64,000 bases of DNA from Synechococcaceae cyanobacterium (GTDB lineage: Bacteria; Cyanobacteriota; Cyanobacteriia; PCC-6307; Cyanobiaceae). The DNA is taken from the NCBI GenBank assembly GCA_947378425.1, contig CANCJV010000007.1, forward strand, positions 1-64,000, given 5' to 3'. The translations under genes were made by a program, and so were the position numbers. Positions within the stretch are counted from its first letter, which is position 1, and the number at the start of each line of letters is the position of its first letter. Positions 61,973 to 64,000 of the stretch are shown piece by piece. Under the pieces are notes generated by a model. The model was not told where the DNA came from. It saw nothing but the letters and a program-made list of their open reading frames with translations, and made no database searches.

Positions 61973-62464
61973 TCAGGGCTCGAGGTAGATCACCCGTCCG
62001 CGCTCGTCGTTGCCCACATCCAGCAACTGGCGATGGAGCAAGCGCTCGATCTCGGCATAGACCACCTCGCTGTCGGCTCCATGGGGCAGCTGCAGGTCCA
62101 GCAGGGCGTCATTGATGGTGAAGCCCTGGTGACCGGATCGCCGGGCCAACTGCAGCAGTTGGCGCTCCAACGACGGCAGGCGGGAGGACTCGGCGGCGCT
62201 TAGGGCGTCCTGAAGCAGCAGGGACTGGTTGGCCTTCTGAACCAGATCCGGGATCAGCAACAGATCCAGCAGTTGGCCCACATAGCAGAAGCCGAAGGTG
62301 AACAGCCAGAGCATGCCGGTGATCGGCCGTCGGTTGTAGAAGCGTTGCAGGCCGCAGACCCCAACCAGGGACAGACACCAGAGCAGGTAACTCACGGCGA
62401 TGCTGCGGCGCTCGGCTCCAGCCGCCGCAGCGAGCAGGGTGGAGGGAGTTGGAGGAAGGGTCAC
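61973..62464 (-). CDS. TM2-domain membrane protein
   Basis: A 163-residue protein. The TM2 domain comprises SYLLWCLSLVGVCGLQRFYNRRPITGMLWLFTFGFCYVGQLLDLLLIPDLV with its typical G-x2-RFY turn. The C-terminal ~85 residues are soluble and resemble a winged-helix-like region (LLQLARRSGHQGFTINDALLDLQLP, then YAEIERLLHRQLLDVGNDERGRVIYLEP). Function unknown. Convergent with trpS. Confidence 0.75.
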   Translation of the reverse strand: MTLPPTPSTLLAAAAGAERRSIAVSYLLWCLSLVGVCGLQRFYNRRPITGMLWLFTFGFCYVGQLLDLLLIPDLVQKANQSLLLQDALSAAESSRLPSLERQLLQLARRSGHQGFTINDALLDLQLPHGADSEVVYAEIERLLHRQLLDVGNDERGRVIYLEP

Positions 62465-62613
62465 CGCAGCCGATTGTGGCCGTTTTCACCGTAGAGCCCT
62501 TGGCCGCAGCCCGGGCTCCCTCCGGGGCCGCATCGCCCATAGCCACAGGGGGCGAGCAACAGACGAGGGGAACGCCGCTACACTTCTGCCCATGAAATAA
62601 CCATGAGCACAAG

Positions 62614-63516
62614 ATGAAAGAGTTGACCAGGCGCCAACCATCAGAACTCCCCCGAATTCTGAAGCTGGCAGGATTCGGACTCTACGTGCTGTTTGTCTGC
62701 AATCTGCTCAGCAACATCCTGCCATCTCGGTTGGTCGATCCGACCTGGCAATGGACTGCCATCACGGCCTTGCAGAACTTTGCCTTCCTGCCCGTCATCG
62801 GCACCTGTCTGCTGCTGCTGGGAATCCATCTTGAGGTGAGGGCCACGGGCCGGGCACCGATGCTGGTCCGCAGGGTATGTGCGTGCGCCTGCGTTGGCTT
62901 TCTGCTGTTGATTCCCTTGCAGGCTTCAGCCATCTGGCGATTGGGAATCGCGCTTGAGATACCGGCAGAGCGCATGATGGATACCATTGAAGCCGCCAGC
63001 AGCGAAATCGCTTCAAGCCAGAACCTGAGCGAACTCAACACTGCCCTGGGCAAACTCCCTGGATCTCCAAATTTGCCGCCGGGTTTCAACCAACCCCTGG
63101 CAAAAGTGCGCCAAAGCATGCTGATCAAGCTCGACGACGATCTGGGCAGGCTTCGCAACAGTCAGAAGGAGCGTATCGCTGGCCGCAGAGTCACCCAGTC
63201 CTTCCAGTTTGCCAAAACGGCCCTGATCAGCCTGGTGTTCGCGATTTTTTTTGGCGCCGTGGCTGGATTTCCAAATCCGCGCCTGCCGGCCAGGCTGGCA
63301 GCGGCCAATCCGTTCACGCTGATCTCGAAAAGGATTGTCAAGTGGGAGCGTCAATCGTCGGCCAAACGACGATCAGGTCAGGGCTCCAGTAAACCTGGTC
63401 CTGCCGAGGTGGTCCTGAAAGCAATCAGGAGACAGATCAAGTTCGTCCAGCGCCGGGGCGAGGCTCGAAAGCTGGCCGCAGAGGCCCAGGCATCACGCCC
63501 TTCCAGACGTCGTTAG
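62614..63516 (+). CDS. HpsJ-like membrane protein
   Basis: A 300-residue protein with about four membrane segments: LKLAGFGLYVLFVCNLLSNIL, LQNFAFLPVIGTCLLLLGIHL, VCACACVGFLLLIPLQASAIW and TALISLVFAIFFGAVAGF, and between the third and fourth a coiled-coil loop (SEIASSQNLSELNTALGKLP). The layout recalls cyanobacterial HpsJ proteins (polysaccharide/exosortase-associated), with a basic C-terminus. The assignment is tentative. Start ATG 62614; an upstream ATG is out of frame. Confidence 0.5.
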   Translation: MKELTRRQPSELPRILKLAGFGLYVLFVCNLLSNILPSRLVDPTWQWTAITALQNFAFLPVIGTCLLLLGIHLEVRATGRAPMLVRRVCACACVGFLLLIPLQASAIWRLGIALEIPAERMMDTIEAASSEIASSQNLSELNTALGKLPGSPNLPPGFNQPLAKVRQSMLIKLDDDLGRLRNSQKERIAGRRVTQSFQFAKTALISLVFAIFFGAVAGFPNPRLPARLAAANPFTLISKRIVKWERQSSAKRRSGQGSSKPGPAEVVLKAIRRQIKFVQRRGEARKLAAEAQASRPSRRR

Positions 63517-63596
63517 GCCTCCCCGATCGGAGGCCCGAAGCGAGTCCGTAGGATGAGAACCCTTCCCCGACCTGTGATTCCGTGACCAGCTCCCCG

Positions 63597-64000
63597 ATGG
63601 CCGTAAGTCCCCAGACGGCATCGAGCGAGAGCACCACAACGGCCATCCAGCTGCCCAGAACGAGCGAAAGCCCGGTTTTGCTGCGCATCCGCCACTCGAT
63701 GAGCCATGTGCTGGCGATGGCGGTGCAACGCCTGTTTCCCAAAGCCCAGGTCACGATCGGCCCCTGGACCGAGAACGGCTTCTATTACGACTTCGACAAC
63801 CCCGAGCCCTTCACCGAGGCCGATCTCAAGGCGATCCGCAAGGAGATGCTGAAGATCATCGGTGCCCGCCTGCCCCTGGAGCGCATCGAAGTCAGCCGCG
63901 AGGAGGCCGAACGGCGCATCAGCCAGCAGAACGAGCCCTACAAACTGGAAATTCTGGCTGGCCTGCAGGAGCCGATCACGCTCTACACCCTGGGCGAGCA
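63597..64000 (+). CDS. thrS: threonyl-tRNA synthetase (3' end outside window)
   Basis: The visible ~134 residues begin at ATG 63597 (a GTG at 63582 is an alternative) with LLRIRHSMSHVLAMAVQRLFP, TIGPWTENGFYYDFDNPEPFTEADLKAIRKEM and REEAERRISQQNEPYKLEIL. These are the ThrRS editing-domain signatures. The usual N-terminal TGS domain is absent, which is normal for the short cyanobacterial ThrRS. The gene runs off the window. Confidence 0.93.
   Translation, partial: MAVSPQTASSESTTTAIQLPRTSESPVLLRIRHSMSHVLAMAVQRLFPKAQVTIGPWTENGFYYDFDNPEPFTEADLKAIRKEMLKIIGARLPLERIEVSREEAERRISQQNEPYKLEILAGLQEPITLYTLGE

Overview
The window reads as chromosome from a GC-rich unicellular cyanobacterium, most likely a Synechococcus/Cyanobium-type picocyanobacterium. 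The evidence is two psbA genes (photosystem II D1), two high-light-inducible (Hli) genes, menD-menB for phylloquinone, a cyanobacterial AbrB regulator, a PaO-like Rieske oxygenase, a C-terminal domain resembling the 'bluetail' domain of cyanobacterial surface proteins, and several families typical of cyanobacteria (DUF2811, DUF3122, DUF760, DUF4336, Nif11). I found no rRNA, convincing tRNA, CRISPR array or intact insertion sequence.

Layout. 0-12.5 kb: end of a cyclic-nucleotide-binding protein, a DUF2811 gene, a His/Cys-tailed CbiX chelatase, a ParB-like nuclease-fold protein, a 1653-residue modular RTX/bluetail surface protein, a Rieske oxygenase and a divergent universal stress protein. 12.5-16.7 kb: gene-poor DNA with a Nif11-type small protein, a compact operon of two Hli proteins around a 37-residue membrane peptide, and a double-cupin protein. 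16.7-27 kb is a redox and toxic-anion stress island: rhodanese and TauE/SafE (with what may be a remnant of a metallo-beta-lactamase-fold gene), a psbA whose protein has the residue signature of the low-oxygen D1' form, then an arsenic cluster (gapdh-arsJ divergent from arsR, and acr3). The arsR-acr3 pair is split by a gene for a DUF4114 protein, and the arsR/acr3 junction is present on both sides of it as 156-bp direct repeats. 27-29.7 kb holds transposase debris and a frameshifted SulP transporter.

29.7-44 kb: cyAbrB, DUF2256 and DUF389 genes, then a methyltransferase / flavoprotein / type III polyketide synthase cluster, probably for an alkylresorcinol of the hierridin type. This is followed by envelope and lipid genes (YbaY-META protein, two alpha/beta hydrolases, a PlsC-like acyltransferase) and more IS debris. 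44-64 kb is core metabolism: glgA-(membrane protein)-murF-(small secreted protein) with overlapping genes, an L,D-transpeptidase, menD-menB overlapping by ATGA, signal peptidase I, a Mn/Fe NRAMP transporter, the second psbA (ordinary low-light D1, Gln130, with a clear terminator), a DUF697 protein, trpS, and the 5' end of thrS.

In function, the stress island links PSII under low oxygen or sulfide, photoprotection, sulfur-species detoxification and both arsenate and arsenite resistance. The annotation was made by eye: family calls rest on recognised motifs, not on searches.
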